Shown: positions 42,843 through 54,893 of the stretch, piece after piece
Numbering within the stretch: position 1 is the stretch's first letter
Layout of the letters: each line of letters starts with the position of its first letter
From: Linyphia triangularis
Taxonomy: Eukaryota > Arthropoda > Arachnida > Araneae > Linyphiidae
Length of the DNA: 64,000 bases
Assembly: GCA_963978545.1 (NCBI GenBank)
Contig: OZ021722.1
Span: 6,281,201 to 6,345,200 of the forward strand
Direction: 5' to 3'
The notes under the pieces: generated by a model
What the model was told of the DNA's origin: nothing
The model's database searches: none
What the model saw: the letters and a program-made list of their open reading frames with translations, nothing else
Translations under genes and position numbers: made by a program

Positions 42843-43217
42843 TCGGCTCTCCTGAAAAATGTACTCCTTTTTTTTGGAATTAGGTCGTTTTCCATTTCTA
42901 GTCCTCAATTGTTGTGAGAATAGGAGAAGAAAGATTCTGAGAAGAGTATTCAAAGCGGAAAACTGTGAATGGAGAACAAATAAGGAAATCGATGATTGTT
43001 ACAAAGAATTGGATAGTGTTACTAAGATAAGGAGAATCCAATTGGGAAAGGTGTGTAGAGAGATTGTGGAGCCTAATAGAACAATTAGAAGACTTCGAAA
43101 AGAAAACCCTAGCGGATCTAGACCAAGAATTAAATGGATTGATCAGGTCGATAAGGATTTGAAGTGTGCGAAGATTATTACTAACTGGAAACAAAAGGCT
43201 ACTAGATGAGTGAGTGA

Positions 43218-43293
43218 TGACATCAAATAACAGAAATAACATCTGTGCAAAAGAGTACTCTTTTGCACAAAAGTTATATCTGTTATTTGATGT
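43218..43293. repeat. 76-bp palindrome at the LINE/LTR-like junction
   Basis: GACATCAAATAACAGAAATA, ACATCTGTGCAAAAGAGTAC then GTACTCTTTTGCACAAAAGT-type arms close with TCTGTTATTTGATGTC. The centre is near 43256. The right arm is the start of the LTR-like sequence that follows. Confidence 0.7.
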
Positions 43294-43792
43294 CGCCACA
43301 TATAGCCCCCTCCCCAGTTGTAGTTACTAGGACGGCTAAATAATAAAGTTACTACAGGTTTAAATTCATTCTTGAAATTTAATTAAATCTTAAAGTTTAT
43401 ATTTACAAGTTTATACACAAGTATTTACAGTTAAAGGTCAATTTAAATCAGTTCAACCAGCATCGCTTTTAAAGGCCTGCTTGAAGCTACTGCTGGGGCA
43501 TCAGACCGATGGCGTCTGATCAATCTGGATTCTTGCTGTGGCTTTTATACCGTTCCACATTTACAAATCTCGAAATTTGGGCACGCGACATTTTATCACG
43601 ACCCATACGGCACACTGGTGAGAAACGCTGTAGCACAGATCACGTCCGGGTCACCAATAAAGCGTATGCAAGTTTTCAAGGGCGACGAGGCTCGATCCAG
43701 GGACCATTGTGTCTCGAGACAGATGCTTTACCGCTGTGCAAAAGAGTACTCCGATACACAGAAGTTATATCTGTTATTTGATGTCGCCACAA
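43262..43792 (-). mobile_element. LTR-like sequence bounded by a 31-bp direct repeat
   Basis: A segment bounded by AGTTATATCTGTTATTTGAT then GTCGCCACA at 43269..43299 and 43762..43792. Read on the minus strand it starts TGTGGCGACATCAAATAACA and contains GGTATAAAAGCC (TATA-like). It ends GGGGGGCTATATGTGGCGACA-like sequence. It also holds a tRNA-like stretch (AGCGGTAAAGC, GGATCGAGCC). It may be a rearranged solo LTR; no gag or pol remnant is seen. Confidence 0.4.
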
Positions 43793-43904
43793 GTGGGATG
43801 AAGAAAAGTCTTAAAGGAGGCCTTTCAGGAGCAGTAGTGCCGACGATGATGACGAATCTTACAGTAGTTCAAAATTACGATGCGTACGGGACTTGGTTAG
43901 TTAG

Positions 43905-44330
43905 ATGGTAGTGGAAAGGAAAGACTTTGTGAACTAGAACCTGCCTCCGCGTGCATATGTGACAGAACCACCTCTCTGGAACAGGTTGAAGTAAAAAAAG
44001 AACTAAAAAAAAAGGTGGGTGGGTTATCAAATCATTTCGGTGCAGAAGGAATTTTGTGAAGTTGCCATTTCAATGCTTTCTTCATGACGTATACGGGACT
44101 TCGATAAAGTACTTCATAATGGCAGAAATAAACAGCCGAAACCATGAAAACTAAACTAAACTAACAACGACAGGCTTCTGCACCGAAATGATTTGATATC
44201 CCTCCCCCCCCCCCTTTTTTTTTATTAGTTCTTTTTTTTTTTTACTTCCAGAGAGGTGGTTCTCTCACATATGTACGCGGAGGCAGGTGCTAGTTCACTA
44301 AGTCCTTCCTTTCCACTCCTAGCCGGGAGT
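43905..44330. repeat. Inverted-repeat element with about 150-bp arms
   Basis: The left arm carries GTGGAAAGGAAAGACTTTGT, CTGCCTCCGCGTGCATATGT and TCAAATCATTTCGGTGCAGA. The right arm (44175..44330) is its inverse with a C/T-rich expansion. The loop (44062..44170) contains TAATGGCAGAAATAAACAGC, related to the 3' end of the SINE at 788..1073. Confidence 0.7.
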
Positions 44331-44900
44331 TCAACCAACCCACAACGACATAATTGGTAACATCATTGACGAAAACAAAACACACCTCGTTCCACAACAA
44401 TTTAAAATAATAAACAAACAAAAAATACCAGATATCAGTTGCAAACTCTCTTTCCCTATATACGCCCTTCCAAAAACAAATAAATTGTCTTTCAAAAAGA
44501 GGGAGAAAATAAATTGCGATTGGTCTTTCTATTGGCGTCCAATTTCATCTCAATAAACGTGCCATCTGTGCTTTCATTTTTCTATTGAGCGCTAAGGGAA
44601 TCTGAGAAAATAATCGCACGAAATCACCTTTTCCCCCCCAAGAGCGTAGACCTGATTGCGAGCCACAGCCATGGAAACATATTTCGCCCCAACAGAAAAG
44701 CTCTTTGTGTTGTTTCTCTGAACAGAAAATGCTTATTTCCTTTTCAAAAAACTTTTCATCTATCAATTCCCCTTTTCATTCGATACTAGGAAATCTGGAT
44801 AAAAATAACTTCGTCATGATGGTTGAAAGGGGATGACGAAATGAGGTTTTATTTTATATGCTCAGATTTCCCGTGATAAATTCTATATATTTTTTCATTT
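44331..44900. other. Unassigned sequence
   Basis: No gene recognised before the minisatellite. Confidence 0.4.
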
Positions 44901-44904
44901 CTAA

Positions 44905-45535
44905 TTGAAATATATATTTAGTAATAGCAATATAAAAATATGTATGTTGAATAATATCAATATTGGAATATATATTGAGTAATAGCAATACTGCAATATT
45001 AAAAAAATGTAATGAATAATAGCAATATTGAAATATATATTGAGCAATAGCAATATAAAAATATGTATGTTGAATAATATCAATATTGGAATATATATTG
45101 AGTAATAGCAATATTGCAATATTAAAAAAATGTAATGAATAATAGCAATATTGAAATATATATTGAGCAATAGCAATATAAAAATATGTATGTTGAATAA
45201 TATCAATATTGGAATATATATTGAGTAATAGCAATATTGCAATATTAAAAAAATGTAATGAATAATAGCAATATTGAAATATATATTGAGCAATAGCAAT
45301 ATAAAAATATGTATGTTGAATAATATCAATATTGGAATATATATTGAGTAATAGCAATACTGCAATATTAAAAAAATGTAATGAATAATAGCAATATTGA
45401 AATATATATTGAGCAATAGCAATATAAAAATATGTATGTTGAATAATATCAATATTGGAATATATATTGAGTAATAGCAATGCTGCAATATTAAAAAATT
45501 TAATAAAATATAGCAATATTGGTAAAATATAATTA
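44905..45535. repeat. 123-bp higher-order minisatellite, five units
   Basis: TGTATGTTGAATAATATCAA recurs at 44941, 45064, 45187, 45310 and 45433, exactly 123 bp apart. Each unit is built from about four subunits of 28-38 bp around AATATTG(A/G)AATATATATTGA and AATAGCAATA. Because 123 is divisible by three, two minus-strand frames stay open for about 200 codons, but they encode only a repeated low-complexity hydrophobic peptide. I do not regard them as genes. Confidence 0.93.
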
Positions 45536-45973
45536 TAAAAGTTAAAAAATTTTAAGTTATGTTTAAGAATTTTGGATTTTAAAGGGATAAATGTGTTATT
45601 GAGTTTGAAAAGTGAAATACGGAAGGATTACAATTATGAAGAAAGAAAAAAAAAAAAAAAAACCATTCATTTGCATTTGTGCAATTAAAATATCTTTCAG
45701 ATTCTTGGATCGGACTTATTTTCCTGATATATCATTTGTGGCGGGTGTTTTTATTTTGTTATTATCCTTTTAAACAAAACCAAAATGATAACGATGATAA
45801 TGAATATTAATTTAAAAGGTAAGACATTCATGTCTGACGAACAGTTTATTTTAATTAAGCATTGTGTTATTTGTTAGAAAGCACATTAAATTAGTGCATT
45901 TAAGATATGTTTTTGCAAGAATCATGCTTATTCATTGGATGAAAGAAAAGGAAATTATATATATATATATATA

Positions 45974-46330
45974 CCGTCATCCAATCAGGCTGAAACTTGG
46001 CAGATAGATTCGAAAGTCGAAGACAATGCAATCTATAAAATTTTGTCGGCTGCCACTGTCACTAAAAGATCGGCGTTTACGGAATACTAATAAACCAACT
46101 TGCCGTCATCCAATTGCGTTGAAATATCATTTAATCGATCACTGAAGAAACTCTTTCCTGCTGCCAAAATTCTTTTAATTATAATAAATAAAAGATATTT
46201 AGGTGTCAATGCATAAAATTCACATTCATTTTTAATGAATAAATTTTGAAACGTAATTTATCAACGCATATTTTGCTGATAGAGATGTTTATAATATTTA
46301 AAATTAGATGCCAACACCAGGCACACGCTG
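45974..46330 (-). repeat. Dispersed repeat F, copy 4
   Basis: Shares GGCTGAAACTTGGCAGATAG, GGCTGCCACTGTC, TTACGGAATACTAATAAACC and CAGGCACACGCTGGCAACAG with the other F copies. Preceded by a short (TA)n run. Confidence 0.62.
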
Positions 46331-46339
46331 GCAACAGAA

Positions 46340-47640
46340 ACGGCGCCTTGTTAATGAATATAAATATGAAGCATATGAAGGATTTATATTAAAAACTTTC
46401 TCATCGACAGCATATGTATCTGTCTTTTCAGCTGTATTAACGACGGAAAGTGGAACCTCTGAGGATTTTTTCCGCCACAAATACAAAAACATAAATGAAG
46501 TTAATTTTAAAATATCAAATTGGCATTTTTTATTATTATATGTCGTAAACCTTAACAGGGGAAAGTTTCAGTGGTTAATTGTCGAAAAATGGTATATGTT
46601 TGTATATGATTTGGATTCTGGATCTGATGTACTGCAAGAAAGCGGATTAATTAACCCTTCAAAGGTTATATAAAGAATTAAAAAAAAAAAAAAAAAAACT
46701 ATGCTCGCGCATTTTAAGTATGACAATTTATTTAAGCAATATTTTAATGGAAAATTATACGACAAGACTTGTACATTAACATTGAGGTTGAATTTCGAGG
46801 AAATAACGTAGCATGAACTTTAAGGCATTTTAAGATTAAAAAAAAAAGAAAAAGACATGTAAAAAGATTTAAAAAAAAAAAAAAGCTTTTCGAAATTGTT
46901 TCATAAGGTCAAATGCAATTTTCAGTTTCTTCTAAGAATCAAGTACAAGAAGACGTACATAAAAGTAATTTAAAATTTTAAAAAATCCTTAAGAAGCATA
47001 AACTAATTAAATTTGCTTTTTTATTATGGCTTTTTTCTTTCATTACAATAAAAAGTACTTTCGGCAGATGCCCAGTCATAAATTGGACTCAAATGTCTTT
47101 TTTTTTTCTGAGACGTCGTATGTATTCTTAGGTATTGAGATGATTTCAAATCTATTCTGCATTTATATTTTCTTGGAAATTTGTTTCTGGGGAAAATGTA
47201 ATAATCAATGATTTTCTATTGTAATTGTCAAAAAGGGGGGGAAAAAATGCTTTTATATGAAGCTTTTTAAAATAAGCTTCAAAATGAAGTTTAAAAAAAT
47301 TTCCTCGTTTTCGAATAATGTTACAAATTTCCTTGATCAAATGATGACGCAGTTTTTGCTAACTATAATTTATACTTCTTTCAAAATGCTTACAAAACTT
47401 CTACGAACAACAGTAATCTCACTATCCAGCTTCAACATCAGCTACGTTGCTTACAATTTCGGATACAGCGACAATTCAGGCACAAGCAACAAGCGCTCAG
47501 CTTCTTTTTAAAGCTTGATCCACCATTTCCCGCCGTAATCGTATTTTTAGGAGCGCGTGCGAACTTTCTCGGAAAAATTGTCAACCGATCATGTGACGGA
47601 AATGCCTCGAAATTTCCCGATTGATATAGGTATTGCCACC
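46340..47640. other. Unassigned sequence
   Basis: A 121-codon frame (46308..46673, +) begins inside repeat F and continues into unique sequence. It has no recognised domain and ends near an A tract, so I do not call it a gene. 47500..47640 is less AT-rich and, on the minus strand, loosely resembles the U3 style of the LTR at 56146 (GGGAAATTTCGAGG), but no boundaries were found. Confidence 0.35.
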
Positions 47641-47641
47641 C

Positions 47642-48981
47642 ACTTTTTACTAAACTGTATTATCAACAGACTTACTTTACTCGTTGAAAGGTTCATTGCC
47701 ATGCAAGAATAGGCTAGCTTCTCTCGATGACAGGTTCATTGTTGCGTAAGCATAAGCTCGCTTCACTCACTAAAATCTAATTTCTATGTAAAGCCTTAAC
47801 ATCAGAAGTTACTCCCCTGTCAAGAAAAAAAAAAAAAAATCTTTGTTAATACAACACTCCTTTAATATTATTTTAACACGTGTTTGTGGAGATCAAAATT
47901 AGAAGGCCAAAACTACTTATGTTGATACTTTCAGAGCTCTAGGCCTATTAGAAGTCCCTTTTTATGAAAATGTAAATTTAAAAAATGTATTAGAAAATTA
48001 AAATTTTAACATTCTTTTTGTCAAAAGTCCAATTAAAAGGCCAAAACTATACTTACGTTGAAAATTTCAGAGCTGTAGTCCTATTATAAATCGTTTTGTA
48101 AAATATTTATTTATTAATTAAAAAAAAATTGATTAAAAAAGAAAAATATAAATATTTAAAATTCTGTTTTTCAAAAGCCCAATTAGAAGGCTACAACTAC
48201 TTATGTTGAAAATTTTTGAGCTATATCCCTATTAGAAATAGTTTTGTAAAATATGTTTTAATTAATTAAAAAAATTAATTAAAAAAGAACTAGATAAAAA
48301 ATTTAACTTTTGTTTTCTAAAAGTTCAATTAAAAGGACAAAACTACTTATGTTGAAATTTTCAGAGCTGTAGCCCTATTAGAAATCGTTTTGTAAAATAT
48401 TTATTTATTAATTAAAAACAGAACAAAATAAATATTTAAAATTTTATTTTTCAAAAGTCCAATTAGAAGGCCCCAATTACTTATGTTAAAAATTTCAGAG
48501 CTGTAGCCCTATTAGAAGCATTTTTTTTAAAATAATTATAAATTAATTAAAAAAACTAAATAAAAATTAAAATTTTTGTTTTTTTAAAGACCACAACTAC
48601 TTATGTTGAAAATTTCTGAACTGTAGCCCTATTAGAAGTCGTTTTGTAAAAAAATGTGTTAATTAAGAAAAATAATTAAAAAATAACTAATTAAATTTTA
48701 ACATTCTGTTTTTCAAAAGTCCAATTAGAAGGCTAAAACTATTTACGTTGAAAATTTCAGGGCTGTATCTCTATTTGAAGTCACATTATAAAAAATAAAT
48801 TAATTAAAAAAATTAATTAAAAAAACTTAACTAAAATTTTAACATTCTGTTTAACATATGTAGAATTAGAAGATCAAAACTTCTTATGTTGAAAATTTCA
48901 GAGCTCTACTCCAATTTTAAGTAGGTTTCTATAGATCCACAGAGCCACAGACAGACACACAGCTTGTTTTATTGTTATAGA
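47642..48981 (-). mobile_element. Helitron-like element, long copy, 3' end missing
   Basis: On the minus strand it starts TCTATAACAATAAAACAAGC, a typical Helitron TC start, followed by TGTGTGTCTGTCTGTGGC. Seven or eight internal units of about 120-140 bp follow (48935 down to 47880), each with CTCTGAAATTTTCAACATAA and GGCCTTCTAATTG. Then come GTGAGTGAAGCGAGCTTATG units. The CTAG end present at 20256 and 31645 is absent. Confidence 0.75.
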
Positions 48982-48984
48982 TGA

Positions 48985-49960
48985 CTGACTAAATCCAAAT
49001 ATATACATATGATTTTGACTCAATGGAAGTTGGCTTAATCAAAACGTATTCATATGATTTTGACTTTATCAAAGATGGCAAAATGTATACAAAACCTATT
49101 ATGCCGTATTTGTGTGAGTGAACTTAATATCAAGATAATTTCACATAAATATGTTTAAAAATCAGTTATACTTGCTTGACCATGCGCTTCATATGTGTAC
49201 TAGGCAGTAAGCAGAATTTATTACAATTGAAATTGAAATAATTCGCAAAAAGCTTAGCATTATACCGAAACATAAATTAAATTAACGAGGCATTGACAAA
49301 TGCACTTTACTAAATGTGGTTTTCTTAACCATTTGCTGATCTCAAGTAATTTTGAGACGAAAAAAAAAAAAAAAGCAACGAACTTCTTTCTAAACGTTTT
49401 TTCATCTTGGAAATTGCCCATTTCTGAGTTGACGGGAAAGTGCTTAGAAAACACTTCCGTCATTCCATTTGATGACAATTTCTCTTAAACGAGAAATAAT
49501 TTGTAGGAGCACTTCTTTTAGGAACCCCCCCCCCCCCCCACTTGAAAAGAAAGGTAATTTTCTTTATTTCTTGCCTAACGTTAATTTCCTAACAAATAAG
49601 TACTCGGTAGTTGAAATTCTAAATAGTTTTTCAACTCGTTATGTAAGAGTTTGCATAATTAGCACTTGCTTTGCAGGTTCGAATTTAATTCACTTAATGG
49701 TCACTTATTCAAAGAGTGCATAATAAACATGTCATCAAGATGTTAGTTTTATTCTCAACAACAAAATAAGTTTTATTCTGTTAAGAAATGTAATTGGAAT
49801 ATGACTAATTTTGTGATCGACTTTTAGCAAAAATTAGATTTTCCTTAAGAGTTTCAGGATATTTTCTTTCCCCAAAAACGCAATATTTCAACAGCAGAAA
49901 TTAAATTTACGGGATACAGTCTTTAGTTTTCACTTTCAATAACAATTGTGATGATAGCAC
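48985..49960. other. Unassigned AT-rich sequence
   Basis: No gene recognised; a C tract lies at about 49527..49538. Confidence 0.4.
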
Positions 49961-49969
49961 AGTAATTTC

Positions 49970-51000
49970 AATAAACAGTTTATACTGATTTATCAAAAAA
50001 GTTGACAGCAGGAAACAAACTCAACAATTAGCGAGATTTTCGCTACCACTAAAAGACAGGAGGTTTATTACGTATTTCCTCAATAAACATTTGAATAAAA
50101 GTTTAAAAATTAGGCAATGCAATAGAAATTATAAAACTAAACATACATTAAAACACCATCAAATAGAATGGTTAATTTATATACATACTCCAAGTCCCAC
50201 ATTTTATATAATAAGCTCTTCTCCAATATAATTATGATGATGATGTAACATGAATTTCAATAATACAGTAGAATCTCGATTAACCGACCTAATTCGGACC
50301 AAAGGTAGGTCGGTTAAGCGAAAATTCCGGATAAAAGAGAGTTGTAAAAAACAATAAAAAGTAAATGATTTTCGTTTGTTGAATACAGGACTTTTAACGT
50401 TTTTTTAAGACATAATTGTTGGAAATGAGTTTTTGTTGCAATAATCTTGATAATCTTTGTTTCGCTGCTCTATCCCGGAGTCTTTTTGAAGGCAATGGTT
50501 CAGTTGGATCTGCATCCGAAGGTTGCTCTAACCACGTCAGTTCTTTAAAAAACAGTCAAAAGCGTAACCATTACTTATGTAACTTTAGAGCAAGGGAAAA
50601 GATTACGGTTTAAAAAGGAACAAAGGATTTATTACTAATTTGGAAGATTTTTGATGTCGACTAAATGATTGCCGGTTAACAGAGAGTTCCGGATAAATGA
50701 GGGACGGTTAATCGAGGTTATACTGTAGTTTATTACGATTTATCAACAACAAAAAAAGTTGGCAACAGGAAAAAAATTCATCAAATGGCGAAATTTCTGT
50801 TGAGACAAAAAAGGTAGGCGGTTCAATACGTAAGTTTCCAAAAGACTTTAGAAATAAAATTTTGAAAATAAAGAAATGTAATTGAAATTATAAAACTAAG
50901 CGATATACACATTAAAACACAATCAAACGGCATCGTTAGTTTATAAACATACCTCAAGTCCAAGCATTTTATACAATAAGTTTCTCCCCTCTACTTTCCA
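49970..51000 (+). repeat. Diverged direct duplication flanking a pogo-like MITE
   Basis: 49985..50235 and 50750..50995 are related in order: AAAAGTTG(A/G)CA(A/G)CAGGAAA, AGAAATTATAAAACTAA, CATTAAAACAC(C/A)ATCAAA, CTCAAGTCC and TTTTATA(T/C)AATAAG. The MITE at 50266..50725 lies between them. Confidence 0.6.
50266..50725 (-). mobile_element. Pogo/Tigger-like MITE, copy D (inverted)
   Basis: Left CAGTAGAATCTCGATTAACC, right GGTTAATCGAGGTTATACTG, with TA outside both ends. Interior is the inverse of copies A-C and closest to copy A (TTCGGATGCAGATC on the minus strand). Confidence 0.83.
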
Positions 51001-53048
51001 TTACCGACTAGTATAATAATACTCCCCTAATGCCTGCTCTAACAGAAACCTTTCGATTAAGAAGTTCAGTTCGGCGATAGGTTTCAAAACATTAGTTTCG
51101 TATTTACGATGATAATGAGCAGTGAGCTTTAATAGATTTTGTATATTTCTAATTAGTCAGAGATGAATGGTGAGGATATTTCCCAATCCCCCAGAAATTC
51201 AGAAAGTGGGGAGGGATATTGACAAAATGCCCTCCCCCTCTACTTAAAATGCACATGAAATTGCGATTTTAGATGTTTAAATGCTTCCTATATATCGTGA
51301 CTTATAGTTTGCGGCAGGGATATTGGGAGGAAAATTAGAAAGTGAGGAGATTATTTTACGGTGATTATTATTGTTTACTGGCAGTGTGCCCCCCCCCCCC
51401 CCCCGCATTGCTGGGGACCCTTTGAAAGACATGGAAGTTTACGTTTAAGAAAAAGTGTAACAGATGTAGTAAAGGGCATTTGGAGATTTTTTTTTTTTTT
51501 TTTTTTTTTTATTTTTTTTTTTTTTTTTTATTTAACGATTAAAAAAAATCGCAAAAATCAAAAACACGGTAACTAAAAGAAACTAACAGATTAGTACCAA
51601 CTTGAGTTAAAATATAAATTAAAGTAAAATTAAAATATAAATGGAAATAAAAACCGTTGGGTCCGTAAAAAAGCATCAAATAAAATCACGCCAAAGAAAT
51701 GTTTTATAGTTACATCTGAACAAAAAAAGTTTGGTATTCTTCAAAAAATTTTTGTACACAGAGAAATGTCCCGTCCCCTTACCAACGTCAGAATCACGAT
51801 CAAAATAAAACTCCGAAGAAATAAAATCGCAAACGAAATAATGTTTCTGGTGTAAATTGTAAGATAGTCTATTGTAAATAAAACATATACAGTATAATAC
51901 AAAAAATGTATTCAAATCTAGATGAAATACTATGGAACTGGGATACACAGTACAAAAACACTATACTAAAAATAAAAACAATCAAAAGAAGGAATTTTGA
52001 TATTCTGTGTAATGGATACGAATAAATATTTACCTGGAAATAAAAAGAAATATTAACAAATGTTGAAATGATTTAAAAGTTTTCAGTGAATTTCAATAAT
52101 CTTACCCATTACGTTTACATTCAGAATATTAGGTAGCATTACGCTAAAACCGCGCATGTGCAGAGCGTCGATTTACAGTAAATAAATGGTAAATATAATA
52201 ATATTCGAATCGCTTATCGGACAGACGATTGTAATACATAAAAATAATCAGAAAAATAAAGGGATCATATTAAAATAATTTTTTTTTTCTCATGTAATAA
52301 AAAAATATCGTTGCCATTCCAAGAAATTTTTTCATGTCATTAAATTTTAATAAAAGCATTTTCTAATTTAAAAGTTGTTCTCTACACTCTCCATGTGCTA
52401 AAGCTTTTATGTACCAAATTTCGTACATCTAGATGCAAAACTGTGGATTTTTATAACATTCAGACGTACAGACAACTCTACTCAGTTTTACATTGATTGA
52501 TTGCTCTTGTGATTGATTGTTTAAGAACTTAAAAAAATGAGTAAGTTGACCCTTACTTGTAAATCAGTAAAAAAGAACTAAAAATTACAACCGCATTTAT
52601 CGACATGTTGTCTGTTACACACCAACGAGAAAAATGAAGGGAATATCATCTTTTTTCAAATAACTTCTCAGTGGAGCAACATTGAAACATGAATTTCACA
52701 TTAAAGAGACATGTCGCATAACGATAAATAAAACAACATAGTTGCAAAATCAAATGCAAAGTCTACAATGGTTGCATACGCAAAAGAATGGAGTACCATT
52801 AGTGAACAATCCATATTAAAAATAACACAATTTTTAGGAGTTGACCTTTAGAGTGAGATATAATATTACCAATCATCAGTGTTTACTTTGCACTGTATTC
52901 TCATACTCAATAATAATATTTCCAAATCTCCAGAAAGTGGGAATTGCAATCCTACTTAAAATACACATGAAATTATTCTTGAAATTGCTATTTTCGATGT
53001 TAAATGCTGCATTTATCCTGACTTGTAATTTGTGGAAGCGCAATTGTC
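51001..53048. other. Unassigned sequence with a diverged internal duplication
   Basis: No gene recognised. 51165..51320 and 52910..53040 share TTTCC(C/A)AATC, CAGAAAGTGGG, CTACTTAAAAT(G/A)CACATG and AAATTGC. A C tract (51389..51404) and a T tract (51489..51530) are present. Confidence 0.4.
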
Positions 53049-53060
53049 AGAAAAATTAGA

Positions 53061-53246
53061 TTGGTTGGTTGGTTGTTTTCAGATCATCTTGCGCCGTCAG
53101 CAACACGAGGGTTATAATGCGCCGAAACATTCGTCATTAGACAAGCCAACATACATTTACAAACACCCATGCCTAACACGGGACTCGGAACCCGCAACCT
53201 CGCGGTCTAGAAGCTAGCACGCTAACCACTACACCGTTTGGTCGGC
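53061..53246 (-). mobile_element. SINE1, copy 15
   Basis: Complete, extra-C B box. Target duplication AGAAAAATTAGA (53049..53060) and AGAAAAGTTAGA (53247..53258). Confidence 0.92.
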
Positions 53247-53258
53247 AGAAAAGTTAGA

Positions 53259-53755
53259 ACGCGAAGCGATTACTATTGCACATTTAGCGATTGAAAATGA
53301 GTATTTTATGTACTTTGCGATTTATTTTTCAAGAGTTTAAAAAAAAAAAAAAAAAAAAAAAGATAGATACGTGCAAATTATTAAAAACAAGAACTTAAAA
53401 AAATGTACAACCGCTATTTAAATAAGCTATTCCAATCACTTCATTTTAACGGGAAAGAAGTTAGATACGAGGAATAGTGCTATGCCCCACTTCTCATCAA
53501 GTCGCAACTATGCAATTTGATACGTGTCAATAAGTTAAGCTATTCCAATCTCGATGAACTATAGTATGGTTCGTAAGAGATCTTAGCGTTCTAAGCGAGA
53601 GATATTCAAAAGTCCATTTCCAATATCGTCACATCTCTCTGAAAATTGGAATGAAGGGAAAGTACAGTTAATACTCTATTCCGATCTCGATTAACTAATT
53701 TTATATAGTCCAAAAGGGATCGAAACGTTCCACACGAGGAATAGATCCACTTTAA
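53259..53755. other. Unassigned sequence
   Basis: No gene recognised; an A tract lies at 53339..53360. Confidence 0.4.
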
Positions 53756-54421
53756 GTCCGAGAGGTGACTGTAATTTTTGGACCCCATCGAACATCATTC
53801 TGATTTTTGTATAGAAATTGGAGAAAAGTGAGTAGATTAGGAATCCGCTGGTCTGCCGTGGCAAAAATGGACGAAACTGATCAATAATCGACTTGGAATG
53901 AGTTGAACTAAAATCCGATTGCCAAATATGTCATAACTTGCCAAAAAAAAAAAAAAAAAAAAAACTTATTCGTCTGGCAACCCACTTCGTTTTGATTTTC
54001 AATGAGAAAAAGCGAAAACGATTTCTGATCTTTGGCTAGAAAAACTTATATCTTTTAAAAGTAAGCCAAATTGGCAACATCAGTTACGTCATAAGTGACG
54101 TAATATTTTTTGCCAACTTTGCCCCCTTTTAATAGATGCAAGTAGACCGTCGCCAGATACCTGAATCGTCTGCAGCCTTCTTAATCGAAAATTTAAGAGT
54201 GAGGGTTACCAAATAAAAAAAAATGCTCATTATTTGGCAAGGTATGGCGCATTTGGCAATTGGAATTAGTTCAACTTATTAAAAGTCGATTTTTGACCAC
54301 TTTCGGCCATTTTTGCCACGGCAGACCAGTGGATTCATAATCTACTCACTTTTCTCTAATTTCTATAAAAAATTCAGAATGATGTCCGATGGGGTCCAAA
54401 AATTGCAGTCGCCTCTCAGTC
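53756..54421. mobile_element. Long-TIR MITE (GAGAGGCGACTGCA ends), copy 2
   Basis: 666 bp, colinear over its whole length with 14038..14702. TA follows the right end, but the left flank is AA. An A tract has expanded at 53946..53963. Arms GTGAGTAGATTAGGAATCCG and, inverted, GTGAGTAGATTATGAATCCA differ slightly. Confidence 0.82.
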
Positions 54422-54890
54422 TACTTCCAATACAGTCAGATTTTTGGAACAAATGTGAACCAAGTGCAATCATAAATAACGTAAGTTATTCCGATTTTCG
54501 ATAAACCCAATTTCAGGGATCGAAACGGGATCAGTCCGTCCGAAATGTAGAATGCACGAACGTCTCTTCTATTGCTAAAATGCACTTGGTAAAATTTCGA
54601 AGCTAAACAAGAAAGACAATGCTTGAAATTAATAATCCGTTCCTCCTCACTTAAAGTATATTCGAGCCGCCACTGGCTTAAGCCTAATAACTGAAAATTA
54701 AATTTTGGTAGGAAATGTCTTGTCTTGACGGGACCTTTCATTTGATGTATCACACCTGTACTACATATCATCTATACATTTGGCTGCGAGTGATGACTTC
54801 AGACGGAAAGAGCTTTTGTGCAAATACTACAATATTGCCTAGGCACAGTGGTGGTATCTACATTTGTTTTGGCTAAAATGAGTGATTGTT
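54422..54890. other. Unassigned sequence
   Basis: No gene recognised; a 111-codon minus-strand frame (54436..54771) has no recognisable motif. Confidence 0.35.
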
Positions 54891-54893
54891 ATA

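Larger units (their letters stand above)
42170..43206 (+). pseudogene. Non-LTR retrotransposon C-terminus, split by two SINE1 copies
   Basis: Before the SINEs (42170..42270) the plus strand reads LKILVYRVIIRPIVLYDSET then WTLRKC. After them (about 42910..43206) it reads ENRRRKILRRVFKAENCEWR, NKEIDDCYKELDSVTKIRRI and SGSRPRIKWIDQVDKDL. This is the end of LINE ORF2 proteins, where the IRPVxLYGSETWTL motif follows the reverse transcriptase thumb, and an ILRRIF...IR..RL..GHV...RP..RW...I..DL segment closes the protein. The stop at 43207 is probably natural. The two halves, joined, still have gaps and stops. A short inverted piece (AGGACTAAAAATAG near 42272, CTAGTCCTCAATTG near 42898) shows further rearrangement. 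Confidence 0.72.

Noticed and set aside
42859..42910. An in-frame ATG start for the LINE C-terminal frame
   Set aside because: The first 15 or so codons come from SINE-flanking sequence. The recognisable retrotransposon protein starts near ENRRRKILRR, so the ATG is not a real start.
44854..45516. A 220-codon minus-strand open frame with a repeated hydrophobic peptide
   Set aside because: It is a direct by-product of the 123-bp minisatellite, whose period is divisible by three. A second frame is equally open, and there is no unique coding sequence.
46308..46673. A 121-codon plus-strand frame
   Set aside because: It begins inside a dispersed repeat, has no recognised domain, and nothing suggests splicing or a promoter. 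It is recorded only as unassigned sequence.
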